Part shown: positions 29,716 through 39,535 of the stretch, one piece after another
Layout: each line of letters begins with the position of its first letter
How positions within the stretch are numbered: position 1 is the first letter of the stretch
Assembly (NCBI GenBank): GCA_018985235.1
Contig: JADGIG010000015.1
Span: 1 to 49,026, forward strand
Direction of reading: 5' to 3'
Source of the DNA: Sanchytrium tribonematis
Taxonomy: Eukaryota > Sanchytriomycota > Sanchytriomycetes > Sanchytriales > Sanchytriaceae
DNA length: 49,026 bases
Translations under genes and position numbers: made by a program
Notes under the pieces: generated by a model
What the model saw: the letters and a program-made list of their open reading frames with translations, nothing else
Database searches by the model: none
What the model was told of the DNA's origin: nothing

Positions 29716-30999
29716 TTAATCAATTGTCAAATCAAAGAATGCCGGTTTCTTTCTCAAAAATTTGGTATACACTGGTAAATCTGATATTTTCAATTGTCCC
29801 GGTTCCATTGAATCATTGTTGATTTTTTTAACTTTTCCATCGTCAATATCAGTATTACGAGACTCATCCATTTGCTCATCTTCCACTGGTGATATTATTT
29901 TCGGAATAACATTTGCTCCAGATTCTGTCTGTTTTTCCGATAGAGACTCATTCGTTGAGCATGATTCTAAATCATGATCTAAATTTAAAACTCTCGGACT
30001 AGGAGCAAATCTACCTTGTCTCATTTGAAATTCATCCGACTCGACAATATTTAAAACCGTTGAAGGGACATCGACCACTTTACCAGGATAATCAAAGGAA
30101 CTAGCAGTGTTTTGAGACTCTTTCATTTTCCGGCCGTCCGGTTCTAGAGTTTTCGTGTATTTCTGATTACTTTTTGATGATGTTTGAGAATTGTGCCTCT
30201 CTTGTTGCTTGTTTTCTTCTTGCGAGTTTACTACAACGATTTCCTCACCCTCACCTTTTCTTTCTTGTGTATCCGTCACCTGACTATCTTGCGAGTTGGC
30301 TACAACGATCTCCTCGGTCTCGCCTTCTTTTTCTTGTGTATCCATTACCTGACTATCTGGTTTATGATTTGGGATTTCAGAACCAACATTCCCGCTAATT
30401 TTTTTCAGAGCCTCGAATTCTTTATTTTCATCAAAAGTAGAGGAACTTAAAACTTGTTCAACGTACTGGACTTTTTTTGGACTGACTTTATGCAAGTTTT
30501 GAAGTCTGATTCTGACATCAGATTTCATAGCTTTTTCTTTTCTTTTTTCAAGCCTAAATTTAGCTTCCTCTGCTTTTATTGGGTCCCAATATTGATGTGA
30601 TCGCGGAGGTAGGGCGCATGTCGCAAAGTCCTCAGTAAATGGTTGATCAGCGGGAGTAATTTTGCTCCTAATATGTGTTTGAGAGTTGACAATATATGAT
30701 TTGTTCTCTCTTTTTTTATCTTGCTCGGATAATAATTTTGCGTGAATTGCCCTCATTATAGGGTCCTCAATGGAACTGAGATACCTGCGCCTGTGTTCAA
30801 TGATATCATCGACATCTGAATCAACGGATTGCAAAATTCTAATTTTATCATTATCTTTTGAAGCTTTATTCTTCGATTTTTTATCCTCTGGCTCATTGCA
30901 TTCCTTGATTTTCTTTTTCTTTTTCACCACAAAATTATCGTTTGTTTTTCTTTTGATTGTAATTTCGCTTTTTGTACTATTTTCTTTGGGGAGTTGCAT
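29716..30999 (-). CDS. Disordered nuclear-type protein with SQ/TQ cluster and SIM-like tail
   Basis: This protein has 427 residues, starting at ATG 30999 (the codon before it is TTG). The N-terminus is Lys-rich with likely nuclear localisation signals (VVKKKKKIKE). Residues about 80-170 are helical and charged (HRRRYLSSIEDPIMRAIHAK; DPIKAEEAKFRLEKRKEKAM). A 25-residue imperfect repeat follows (DSQVMDTQEKEGETEEIVVA; DSQVTDTQERKGEGEEIVVV). I count nine SQ or TQ sites, a typical ATM/ATR target cluster. The last residues FFDLTID look like a SUMO-interacting motif. Together these suggest a DNA-damage or chromosome-associated protein, but no domain identifies it. AATAAA lies just after the stop. 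Confidence 0.6.
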   Translation of the reverse strand: MQLPKENSTKSEITIKRKTNDNFVVKKKKKIKECNEPEDKKSKNKASKDNDKIRILQSVDSDVDDIIEHRRRYLSSIEDPIMRAIHAKLLSEQDKKRENKSYIVNSQTHIRSKITPADQPFTEDFATCALPPRSHQYWDPIKAEEAKFRLEKRKEKAMKSDVRIRLQNLHKVSPKKVQYVEQVLSSSTFDENKEFEALKKISGNVGSEIPNHKPDSQVMDTQEKEGETEEIVVANSQDSQVTDTQERKGEGEEIVVVNSQEENKQQERHNSQTSSKSNQKYTKTLEPDGRKMKESQNTASSFDYPGKVVDVPSTVLNIVESDEFQMRQGRFAPSPRVLNLDHDLESCSTNESLSEKQTESGANVIPKIISPVEDEQMDESRNTDIDDGKVKKINNDSMEPGQLKISDLPVYTKFLRKKPAFFDLTID

Positions 31000-31145
31000 C
31001 AAGGAGTCTGTTTACCTCCATTATTAAATCAAGCTATTTTCATCAATCAAACCACTGTAAAGAAACACTCAATAATTAAAGCAGAGAATTTAATCAAACT
31101 CACATAAAGGATTGGATTTTTTATTCGAATAAGCCTCTTTTTTAT

Positions 31146-33543
31146 ATGGAGGGTGAATTTGATGAAATAACCAATTACATTCGTACATCTTCAATGAAGC
31201 TAAAAAAGAAAACAAGAGTTAAAAAACTAGCTCAAATTAATATGGAAGAAAAAATTTTACCTGATAATGTTGAATATTCTCAAGATGGTGAATATATCTA
31301 TTATTCGAGCACCTGTACGTCATACCACAAGCTTGAATCTATAAAATCAATTTTAAAAACCAGAGCTCCGTTGAAGGAGCCATTAAAAACCAGAATTCTG
31401 GCCAAAGTCCTGAAAAAAAATAATTCTGGTGAAAGTAAAACGGACATTAGCAAATTTGATTCTTCTGCGACATTAGCTGAATTGAAGAAAGGGAAAAAAG
31501 TTCAATTTTTGTTGGAAATGTTGCCAAAAGTAGCGGAAAAGGAAGATGAAGATCAAGAGGAATATGGCACTATAAAAATGACTCCTGAGAAAATTCTGCA
31601 AATTTATAATCAGGTTTGTGACAATAAAAATGTCCAGCCAATTGCTATAATTACTGAAAAATTGACTGCAAATTTGACTGGGCCTGTTAAGTTTGACTTG
31701 AGCGGTATCAATTTGAGCGCTTTTAGTATTATCACAGTCTTATCTGGAATATTATTTTATAATTTCGGACTTGAGTCTCTTCGAACAACTGGTTGCTGCC
31801 TTAACGACGAGAGGTTGAGTATGATTTTATGTTCTTTGGAATCGTCTGGCTCAATTGTGAATCTAGATGTTTCCTACAATGACCTTGTATCAGACGTAGG
31901 AATACGCAGACTCTGTGAAACTGTACGCAAATTGAAGTCAATTCACTCTCTGGATATTTCTGGAATACCCATGAAAGAACAGAAAACTCTGAATTGTTTG
32001 GCAAATTGTTTTAAAATACAGAAAATTATAGCAATGTCTTCAAACAACTCCACTTTTCAAGGTTTACAAACTCTCAGACTTGATGCGGTGGAACTGAATA
32101 CGCCATTTCAACTGCAATCGTTGGCTATTGGTATTAGAAATAGTAATATTCGCTATTTATCCTTAAGACGAAATAATATCGATGAAGTAGGCTGCTTCGG
32201 TTTGTTGAGATTGTTTGCAAATTATGAATATAACGCAAAAGTCGAGAAGCAATATATAAAAATTATTGAAAAGGCTGCTAAAGATATCACAAGATATAGA
32301 GATGTGGACTTGGAGGAGAAGCTGGCAAAATTATCAATAGTATATTTAAATGAGCACGAGAAAGGTAGAAATGGTCTGTGGGTATTAGATTTAAGTAATA
32401 ACTTTATTCGTCATGGTGCATTCATGTTATTTGAGCAGCTTAAAACAGACACTACCATAAGGCAATTAAATTTATCTCACAATTTAATTGAGTCATCCAG
32501 TTGTGAAGACATTTTTGAATCCGTTACTCTGAATAAGACATTAGAGATTTTAGATTTAAGCCATAATTTGATCGGTGGAAGTGAGGAAGATTTTTCTGAT
32601 CTACGCAAGAATGAGAAAACAAAAAGAACCGAGGAGAGAGACGAATTTTCAAGAATCATTCAGAAAGCTTTGATGAAAAATACTAAATTAAAATCGTTGT
32701 CTCTTGCCTATTGCAAACTGCATTTTAATAGTTTATATGCTATCAGTGAGGGAATACATCATTTCTATGGTTTAAGAGTGTTGGATTTGCGTGGCAATAT
32801 CTTCAGATTTGAAGCACTGCGAGCTTTGGCTCTTGAAATATCAAATAATAAGGAAATTACAAAAATTGAATTGAGTATTGCCGCCATTCGATCAGTTTCT
32901 CAATCTAAATTAGAAGAAATCTTTATCAATATCATGTCAGTTTGCTCTTCTAACTTGGAAGCTCAATTGCGCCAAATCGGCGAGAATATCAAAATTTGTT
33001 GCAGCGACGAAGATATTTCAAATGTTTTAAATCAAGCTTCAGAACAGCTGCGACTCCTGGATCTAGCTACTGAACTGGTTATTGATAGTCCCGAGACCTA
33101 TAAATTTGGCTTGGATCGCTTTTCAGAACTAAGATACAGCTTGGAAACTTATTTAAAATTGTTGCAGCTCTTGCCTTCAATGATGAATATCGAAAAATTT
33201 CAATGTATCTTAGATTTATATAGACGAGATATTTGTCACTAGCAGTGAGATTATAAGTGCAATTGAAAAATGTTCCGCTAATTTAAATTGTCCTTACGAA
33301 ATTGTAATTGCCAAATCTAGAGCGAAATTATCAAAAGCCGACGAAGAAGAATATGGATCAGAAACTAGTTTGGCAAGCAACGCTTTAGAAGTTGCAGAAT
33401 TATACGCTTCTCTCAACAGGCAAAGACGTAAGAAGTCCATATTTGATGCTGAAGAAGGTTTGACTTTAAAAAGAAGTAAATCGGTCGACATTGAGGCCGA
33501 GTCTTCAAAATCTCAATTGAGCCCAGATACAGCAACACCTTGA
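31146..33543 (+). CDS. PPP1R37-like leucine-rich-repeat protein with PP1 docking motif, one 19-nt intron
   Basis: Exons 31146-33204 and 33224-33543 give 792 residues. A KKGKKVQF segment (residues 114-121) fits the RVxF PP1-docking motif and sits, as in PPP1R37, just before the helix TPEKILQIYNQVCDNKNVQP and a ribonuclease-inhibitor-type LRR domain (about 175-600: LVNLDVSYNDLVSD-like units, LWVLDLSNNFIRHGAFMLFE, TLEILDLSHNLIGG, LRVLDLRGNIFRFEALRALA). A helical region and a Ser-rich tail follow. PPP1R37 binds and inhibits PP1 in animals, so a phosphatase-regulating role in the cytosol is inferred. Charged insertions separate some repeats. The second exon is recovered only after removing the tiny intron. 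Confidence 0.65.
33205..33223 (+). other. 19-nt intron in the PPP1R37-like gene
   Basis: GTATCTTAGATTTATATAG. Splicing joins EKFQ-Y to EIFVTSSEIISAIEKC and opens 106 more codons; unspliced, the frame stops at 33240-33242. Confidence 0.8.
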
Positions 33544-33683
33544 ATCATTTTATCGTCTGGCTTCGTAAGACTAAATTAAAATAAAACAGAATTTATTATT
33601 CACAATCAATTTGTATGGTGGGAAAATCTGGACTTTTTGGAACTATGATTATTGGATCGTTAGTGAACGTGACATTGACTACG

Positions 33684-34745
33684 TTAGAACAAACTACTGT
33701 TCTCTGAAAGACCAGCTTCCGACTTACTTGATCTCAGTTTTAAAGTCTTCTTTTTGTCATCGGCAATTAATCGAGAGTATCTTTTTGAGAGCTGAACCCT
33801 ATGAGGATTTTCTTGCTCTTCCTCTTCATTGTCGTAATCGTCAAAATAGGAATCAACCAATTCGTCTATGTTGTCACGAAAATCAAAAACCGACAATGAC
33901 GATGTCATTTGTACAGAGGTAAATTGAGGCGAAAATTTTTTCGAACTACCGGCTTGCGCCTCTGCATCTTCTTCAAGTATACCGTCATGAGTACGTATAG
34001 GTTCTTCATTCTTTTCTGCATTTTCTTGAAATGAAGGAAGTCCTGCTAGGGTCATCGGTCTTCTCTGTTGCCCTTTCTTTTTTAATAGCTTAGTTCCCTT
34101 TCTAGACAATTGAACTTCCAAGGTCTCTGCAACATTGTCTTTTGGAACTTCTTCAATTGGTTTATCATTTCCAACTCGTAAAACTCTCATTTTATGCCTC
34201 ATCCTATGTATTTGAATTTCTGAGTCCTTCAAAGGGTTTCCTGATATTCCGACACCTTGAAGCTGTGGTAGCAAAAGTAAAATTACTTCAGCATCAGTTA
34301 GTAAATTATCGGATAATCCAAAAAAACGCAATTTTTCAAGAGATTTTATCTGGGTCGGGATTTCCTTTATCTTGTTGCCAGCTAGACTCAATAGATCTAA
34401 GTTGATCAACTTAGTGATTTCCATAGGGAAATTTTTGATTTCATTATTTGCTAACCATAATTTTTCAAGATTCCAAGATACTTTACTCGACTTCGAAATC
34501 ATTTCGTTTAAAACAACATCAGTTAACCTATTCCCACTCAAGTTGAGTATTTTCAGAGTCTTCGGCATAGCAGGTAACGCGACAATCGCGTTATTGCTTA
34601 AATCTAATGTCTGTAGACAACTTAAAGTAGTAAAAGTTTGAGGTATCTGTGTGATGATGTTATTGCTTAAACTAAGATCTTGGACGTTTGATTCTATGGA
34701 TGATAATGGTATTTCTTCAATATTCTTCCAGCTTATGTCTAACAT
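33684..34745 (-). CDS. SDS22/SHOC2-type leucine-rich-repeat protein
   Basis: This protein of about 353 residues starts at ATG 34745; the frame upstream has only TTG. Residues 1-185 consist of typical-length LRRs of the Ras-suppressor kind (VQDLSLSNNIITQIPQTFTT, LQTLDLSNNAIVALPAM, LEKLWLANNEIKNFPMEITK, LDLLSLAGNKIKEIPTQIKS, LRFFGLSDNLLTDAEVILLL). The C-terminal half is basic then acidic and probably disordered (DSYFDDYDNEEEEQENPHRV). It is likely a cytosolic scaffold; the partner is unknown. It converges with the PPP1R37-like gene with 140 bp between their stops and follows the homeobox gene by 60 bp on the same strand. Confidence 0.75.
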   Translation of the reverse strand: MLDISWKNIEEIPLSSIESNVQDLSLSNNIITQIPQTFTTLSCLQTLDLSNNAIVALPAMPKTLKILNLSGNRLTDVVLNEMISKSSKVSWNLEKLWLANNEIKNFPMEITKLINLDLLSLAGNKIKEIPTQIKSLEKLRFFGLSDNLLTDAEVILLLLPQLQGVGISGNPLKDSEIQIHRMRHKMRVLRVGNDKPIEEVPKDNVAETLEVQLSRKGTKLLKKKGQQRRPMTLAGLPSFQENAEKNEEPIRTHDGILEEDAEAQAGSSKKFSPQFTSVQMTSSLSVFDFRDNIDELVDSYFDDYDNEEEEQENPHRVQLSKRYSRLIADDKKKTLKLRSSKSEAGLSENSSLF

Positions 34746-34805
34746 CAGACTATTCAAAATTACCCACTTTATCTAGCCTTTTTAAAAATAAAAAAACTAG
34801 GTTTA

Positions 34806-35930
34806 TTAAACGATATTACTTAAAAAATCTGGTTCTGATCCGGCCGGAGTTATATTTGTGAAAACTGGAGCTAGTCTTTCTTCTGAACTCTTTTCTGGTA
34901 AATGCATTTGCTCATGGACTGGCGGAGCTGGTGGATGAATTTGCCCATTATAGGTATTCGGGGAAGAGCCAGGAGACATCATCTTGTAATCATTCGTGTA
35001 CATATGCTGTAAATGGTTCTGAATTTGGTGGGCAGGTGCAGACATAGCTCTACTTCTTGCTCCAGGTGAGAACATTTCTGGGGAATGAGGCATTTGAGGT
35101 TGAGCAACTGGCTGCATTGGAGGAGTCACCATTAAATCATTCAGTTGCTGGTAAGGTAGAGACATTCGTCGGTCTGTTAAATCAGAAAGGCCAGAAAGGC
35201 CAGAGTTCACGGACATAGTCGATCCACGTCTTCCATTACTTTGCATTTGCATAAATTGTTGCTGAAGTGCGGGTCCACCGACCATTGTTATTCCGTGTTC
35301 ATCCATCACAGGATGGTCATACGGAGTCAAATCTTCTAAGGTAACTTGAAAATTTTGTGTTTGTAACCGGATACCACTGCATGGGCTTTGCTGCAAGCCT
35401 TCTAAATCATCCATCCATTCCATTTGAACGGGAAACGGAATATGAATTAGAATTTTCGCGTCCCCAGTATTCATTTGAATCCAAAGTTTTGGTTCCATTT
35501 GATTGAACCACACATGGTATTGTTTGATTAATTGGCTCCCAACTACTAACGTATCAACGTGAAGTAGGATATCTCGAGACTGCTGCATGCTTTTATAATA
35601 AATCATTTGCTGAAGCATATTCGGCTGTACAGGAGCAGCCATACCGTAAGGCGTCGAATTTCTTCTCCATCGTGGAATCGGAACACGACCAGAAACATTC
35701 ATATTAGCTTGAGATTGTTTTTGCATATTTCTAAGCTTGGCTCTTCGATTCTGAAACCAAATTTGCACACTTCTTTCTGGCATATGGATTTGCGTGGCTA
35801 ATTCTTCACGTTGTTTAGAATTTGGACATGGCGTTGTATAAAAAAAACTTTCCAACACGGCAACCTGTTCCGGAGTAGCTCTGTTTCTTTTCTTTTTGCG
35901 AGATTCTTCAAATGAGCGTGTATCTTCCAT
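34806..35930 (-). CDS. Homeodomain transcription factor, PHX1/Pah1-like
   Basis: This 374-residue protein has an N-terminal homeodomain at residues 11-70: basic arm RKKKRNRATPEQVAVLESFF, then a recognition helix with RSVQIWFQNRRAKLRNMQKQ (W58, F59, N61, R63 intact). A downstream conserved block (LLHVDTLVVGSQLIKQYHVW, AKILIHIPFPVQMEWMDDL) resembles the region found after the homeodomain in fungal PHX1-type proteins. The C-terminus is Gln/Pro/Met-rich (MQPVAQPQMPHSPEMFSPGA), typical of an activation domain. It acts in the nucleus as a DNA-binding regulator; targets are unknown. The stop overlaps AATAAA (GTTTAATAAAC). Intronless. Confidence 0.88.
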   Translation of the reverse strand: MEDTRSFEESRKKKRNRATPEQVAVLESFFYTTPCPNSKQREELATQIHMPERSVQIWFQNRRAKLRNMQKQSQANMNVSGRVPIPRWRRNSTPYGMAAPVQPNMLQQMIYYKSMQQSRDILLHVDTLVVGSQLIKQYHVWFNQMEPKLWIQMNTGDAKILIHIPFPVQMEWMDDLEGLQQSPCSGIRLQTQNFQVTLEDLTPYDHPVMDEHGITMVGGPALQQQFMQMQSNGRRGSTMSVNSGLSGLSDLTDRRMSLPYQQLNDLMVTPPMQPVAQPQMPHSPEMFSPGARSRAMSAPAHQIQNHLQHMYTNDYKMMSPGSSPNTYNGQIHPPAPPVHEQMHLPEKSSEERLAPVFTNITPAGSEPDFLSNIV

Positions 35931-36276
35931 GATGCAATGAAACGGACTCCCTTTTGTGGGTATTTTGAAAAAATAAATTGATTTTCACCCAATCAAAGTT
36001 TGCAAACTTATGTAACGTGATATTCACGCGAATCAAAGCGCGTCTTAGGTTTTTCACAAAGGCAACTCATTTGTATCGGTGCTGAATGTAATATATGTCA
36101 TTAATTGCAAAAGAGCTGGTTGGTTTATTTGCGGTCGAAACACTTGTACAATGCAATTTATACTTTATTTACAGGCCCATTTTAACCTTTTTCCTATTAA
36201 ATTGAAATGAATATTGCGTCATACTTGATGAACTAATTTCCTTAAATATATATAAATTAAAAATCGTTTATTATGT
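35931..36276. other. Intergenic, presumed homeobox promoter
   Basis: This 346-bp AT-rich spacer between two minus-strand genes is among the longest in the compact island. It holds the upstream region of the homeobox gene and the 3' end of the histone-fold-like gene. I see no clear motif. Confidence 0.4.
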
Positions 36277-38788
36277 TCAATCTCTGGCAGGTTGATGAAG
36301 AGACCTTTCTGAGCCATTTAATTTTTCCTTCAACCGAAGTTGAGTAGCAGCGCTTGGTGGTCTTTTATCTGTCGCAAGAATTTGGCTACTTGCGGATGTC
36401 AATGTGGTTCCCCCAAATACACTTTGAATAGCTTCAAGTTTTGTGGTTAATGTAAGAAGATCAGATTGTGTCTTTCCCAGTTCGCTCCTTAATTCTTGAT
36501 TTTCTGCCATTATTTCTTTGACTTTCTTATAGGCTTTTGTTACCACGTAGTCATACTTTATTTTTGTCTGCTGTAGCTGGGCTATTTGTCGCTTTGCTTC
36601 CTCGAGATCTTGATGGAGTTTTGTATTTTGTTCCACCAGCATTTCAATAGCTCTCACATTTGGGTCAGGTCTTAATTCAGTGATAGGAGAAGCAAGTGAT
36701 TGTCTTTTCTCCGAAGTAGGTGAAGGCTGCGACTGCCTTTTCTCAGAAGTCAAAGAAGTAGGCGATGGTGTTTGTGAAGTTTCAATTGCTTTAGGTTCAA
36801 CTGTTTTCGCAGAATCCAATTTTTCCTTATCTTCATCTATGTTAAGCTCTGGTTTTATATTTTGTATGGGATCTACGTCATTATTTGATGACACTGACCT
36901 CTTTTTTGCAATAGTTGCGACAGAATCTCTTATATTCGCTTCGGTTTCGTTGTCGTTATTGGCTGAATTCCGGGCTCTTTGCTCTTCTTCCTTTTCAAGA
37001 TCTCTGAACATTGTCTTTGTATCATCGATTTTGTCAACTTCTTGCTCTTCTTCGTTCGGCTCAGATAGGGGGTCGTTGAAAATTTGTTTTCTGTTGGAAC
37101 TTCGCTGATTCTCATCAAATGCAGTCAATCTAGGATGTAAAGGAATGTGGGTTGGCGCAACCATTGAAGCTCTATTGTTAGACCGAGAATTTCTTAGAAA
37201 ATCAGGAACAGCCAACGGATCAACAGTAGGTGAAGGGAGATTGTCAGAGCTTGGTTTTGTCACGATTTCTTTTTGATCTTTGTTCTCAACGTTTGTTCTT
37301 CCCGTGAAATTTGAATTGTTTCTGCCTTTCGCTATTGGATAATATTGCTCGTTGTCTACTTTGACATTTTCACTAGCAGAACTGCCCTTTCTTTTACTTT
37401 CCTCGTTGTTTTCTTTTGGATTAGCAACCTTTAGTGCAACACTCTTTGGAGGTTTGGCTCTAAATAAAAAATTAATACTCTTTTGCTTCCACAGGGATTA
37501 TTCTCGGTTGGGGTTTAACTGATTGATTTAAATCCTTCTTTAAAAACTTATCTTCAAAAGAATCTTCTGATGTGAACATTTCTGAATCTTTCTTTAGGTC
37601 TTCCAAATTCTTAACTTTTTCTTTTCGCGGGTTTGAATTCGTTTTGATACTATTAAACACCTTAAAGGATTTTCTTACTAGTCCCTCCTTATCTTTTGTA
37701 GGTGACTTAGGTGGATCAACCGCTTTTTTTGGTCCAAGCACTGTTTCTGGGTCTGTGTCTAGAAAATCTAATAGAGATTTTAGATTATCTCTCTCACTTT
37801 CTGTAAAATCCTGATCTTCACCTTTGATACGAGGTGCCTCCACCCGCGCCTCTAATTTTCTCACAGGCTTTTTCTTTTCAACCACAGAATTGGAGTTCAC
37901 TACTGTAGAGGTTTCCGATGGTTGTTTTTTATTAAGTTCTGATAACGCTTCAGACTCGGTCTCTTCTTCCTCATTTATCTTCTTGTCCTGCACTAATGTC
38001 TTGCGCTTTTCTAAATCGACTTGGGCCATTCTTTTTTCTGCATCAGTCAATTGATCGCCAGAATCTGGAATTTCAGATTTTGAGATAAGGTCACTAATTT
38101 GGATAGTTGTATTTCTTTTACTAGAAAAATTGATAGATTCTCTGCGATCTTGATAGCGCTTAGTCTCGCTCTTTTCCACAAAATCGTGAATTGAGGCATC
38201 ATCACTTAATAGCTTAAAAAAATCGTCAGTCTTTATAACTGTCGCCTCTGACTCCACACATTTCTTGTAAATTAGCATGGCGATGTATGACGCAAAAACT
38301 TGTAGCAAACAACTGAGATATTCTATGACAAGATCATTTTTAAATCTTTTACCTTGAGTCGATAGTAGTTTCTCAGACTCTGTTCGTATAGTATCGGTCT
38401 CAATCACCTTACCATGTTGCGAAATTAGAAATTTGTATAAGCTGTTTCTATGTAGAGACTTGAGTTCGAATGATTCTTTAAAATTCTCGTCTTTGGTCTG
38501 TTCGAAAAAATCTCTATTTGTAAAATTAATTAAATCATTAGAAAATGGTTTAGAAACTGCTTTGACACTTGCAGATTTAATGTCTTCTATTGAAATTATG
38601 ATTCCAGACGCGTCAGTTATAACATAATTTAAAAAATCTGTAATTAAACTGTTATACACATTGATTGTTTCACTTGACAGTTTATACGACTTCCCTAATA
38701 CCTGTACGACAACTTTTGGATTGATGTATTTGTATTCATACTTTGAACTCCGAAAAGATGAATGTCTTACTTGATATTGAATATCCAT
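36277..38788 (-). CDS. Large protein with two histone-fold-like segments and a C-terminal coiled coil (one 19-nt intron)
   Basis: Exons 38788-37479 and 37459-36277 give 830 residues. Residues 20-82 read like an H2B-type histone fold (INPKVVVQVLGKSYKLSSET, INVYNSLITDFLNYVITDAS, then SIEDIKSASVKAVSK as helix 3). Residues about 113-205 could be a second fold (LYKFLISQHGK; LVIEYLSCLLQVFASYIAML; ATVIKTDDFFKLLSDDASI). The next 480 residues are low-complexity, acidic/Ser-rich and disordered, with a duplicated SPTSEKRQS unit near residue 680. A coiled coil occupies about 703-787. It is perhaps a chromatin or centromere protein; the fold assignment is my pattern reading only and the family is not known to me. 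Divergent from the gene at 38967. Confidence 0.5.
37460..37478 (-). other. 19-nt intron joining two minus-strand reading frames
   Basis: On the minus strand, GTATTAATTTTTTATTTAG. The exon before ends VEAK-E and the exon after reads AKPPKSVALKVANPKENN. Both sides are open and the downstream frame has no good ATG of its own, its first candidate being GTG. Confidence 0.75.
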
Positions 38789-38966
38789 GAATTTTGTGGC
38801 TTGATTAATTTTGATTCAAAGAAGTCTTGAATCTTAAGCTACTGTAGCTTACAACGATAATATATTCAGATGAACCAGAGCTGGAAGAATAATTAAAAAG
38901 TAAGTAAATTCCTTCACGAAAAATTTCATTTTCCCTCAAAACAATTTTATATCCATCTATCTTTAG

Positions 38967-39419
38967 ATGAATTCTCCTGACGACGATGATCATATGATAA
39001 TCGATGAACTGTTTGATTTTATTGATGATCAGCATGAGCAATTATGCAAATTACAAGGTCCTATTGAAAAAAATGTTTTTTTCAAGGCTATTATGAAAAT
39101 TGTAAATCTTCTGCTAGATAAACCAAGGCGAGAAATTCCAGATATATACATAATAAACGACAAGAATATGAATGTGGTTGAGATTCACCGCGATACTCTA
39201 TTAATAATTTGTAATTTTCAATTGCATATGAATCCGAAACACGAATTTATTAACTCCGAGGAAATATTTATGACTTGCCCTATATCCACTTTAATTTTGT
39301 TATCTGAATTAATCGTTAACTCCCATATTAACAGATTTAAATTGAGAATTCAAAATGTTATGAGAATGCCAAGTTATTCAAGCAAATATTTTCCAAATTG
39401 CCTAGACATTTTTGAATAA
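38967..39419 (+). CDS. Unrecognised 150-residue helical protein
   Basis: It starts MNSPDDDDHMIIDELFDFID; an acidic N-terminus is followed by several amphipathic helices (FFKAIMKIVNLLLDKPRREI, TLILLSELIVNSHINRFKLR). No membrane segment or cysteine cluster is present. It lies between the divergent histone-fold-like gene (178 bp) and MCM4 (116 bp, same strand). The stop codon overlaps AATAAA (TTTGAATAAAATT), as in many genes here. TTTAG precedes the ATG directly, so a 5' untranslated intron is possible. Function unknown. Confidence 0.55.
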   Translation: MNSPDDDDHMIIDELFDFIDDQHEQLCKLQGPIEKNVFFKAIMKIVNLLLDKPRREIPDIYIINDKNMNVVEIHRDTLLIICNFQLHMNPKHEFINSEEIFMTCPISTLILLSELIVNSHINRFKLRIQNVMRMPSYSSKYFPNCLDIFE

Positions 39420-39535
39420 AATTGATTTTCAGAATTTGAATTGCTTTATTTAAAAAAGCCTATTCACAACACTTTTTTTCGAAATAATTAATTGAAAACC
39501 AACCTTCAAAATTTTGGCAAAAACTTCCGTGTCTC

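Noticed and set aside
30174-30450. Plus-strand open frames opposite the SQ/TQ-rich gene
   Set aside because: They mirror the duplicated coding repeat on the minus strand and have no motifs of their own.
37476-38788. A separate 438-residue gene ending at the TAA near 37472
   Set aside because: The TAA lies inside a 19-nt intron of the same pattern as six others, and the downstream frame is open without a proper ATG, so I joined both as one host gene.
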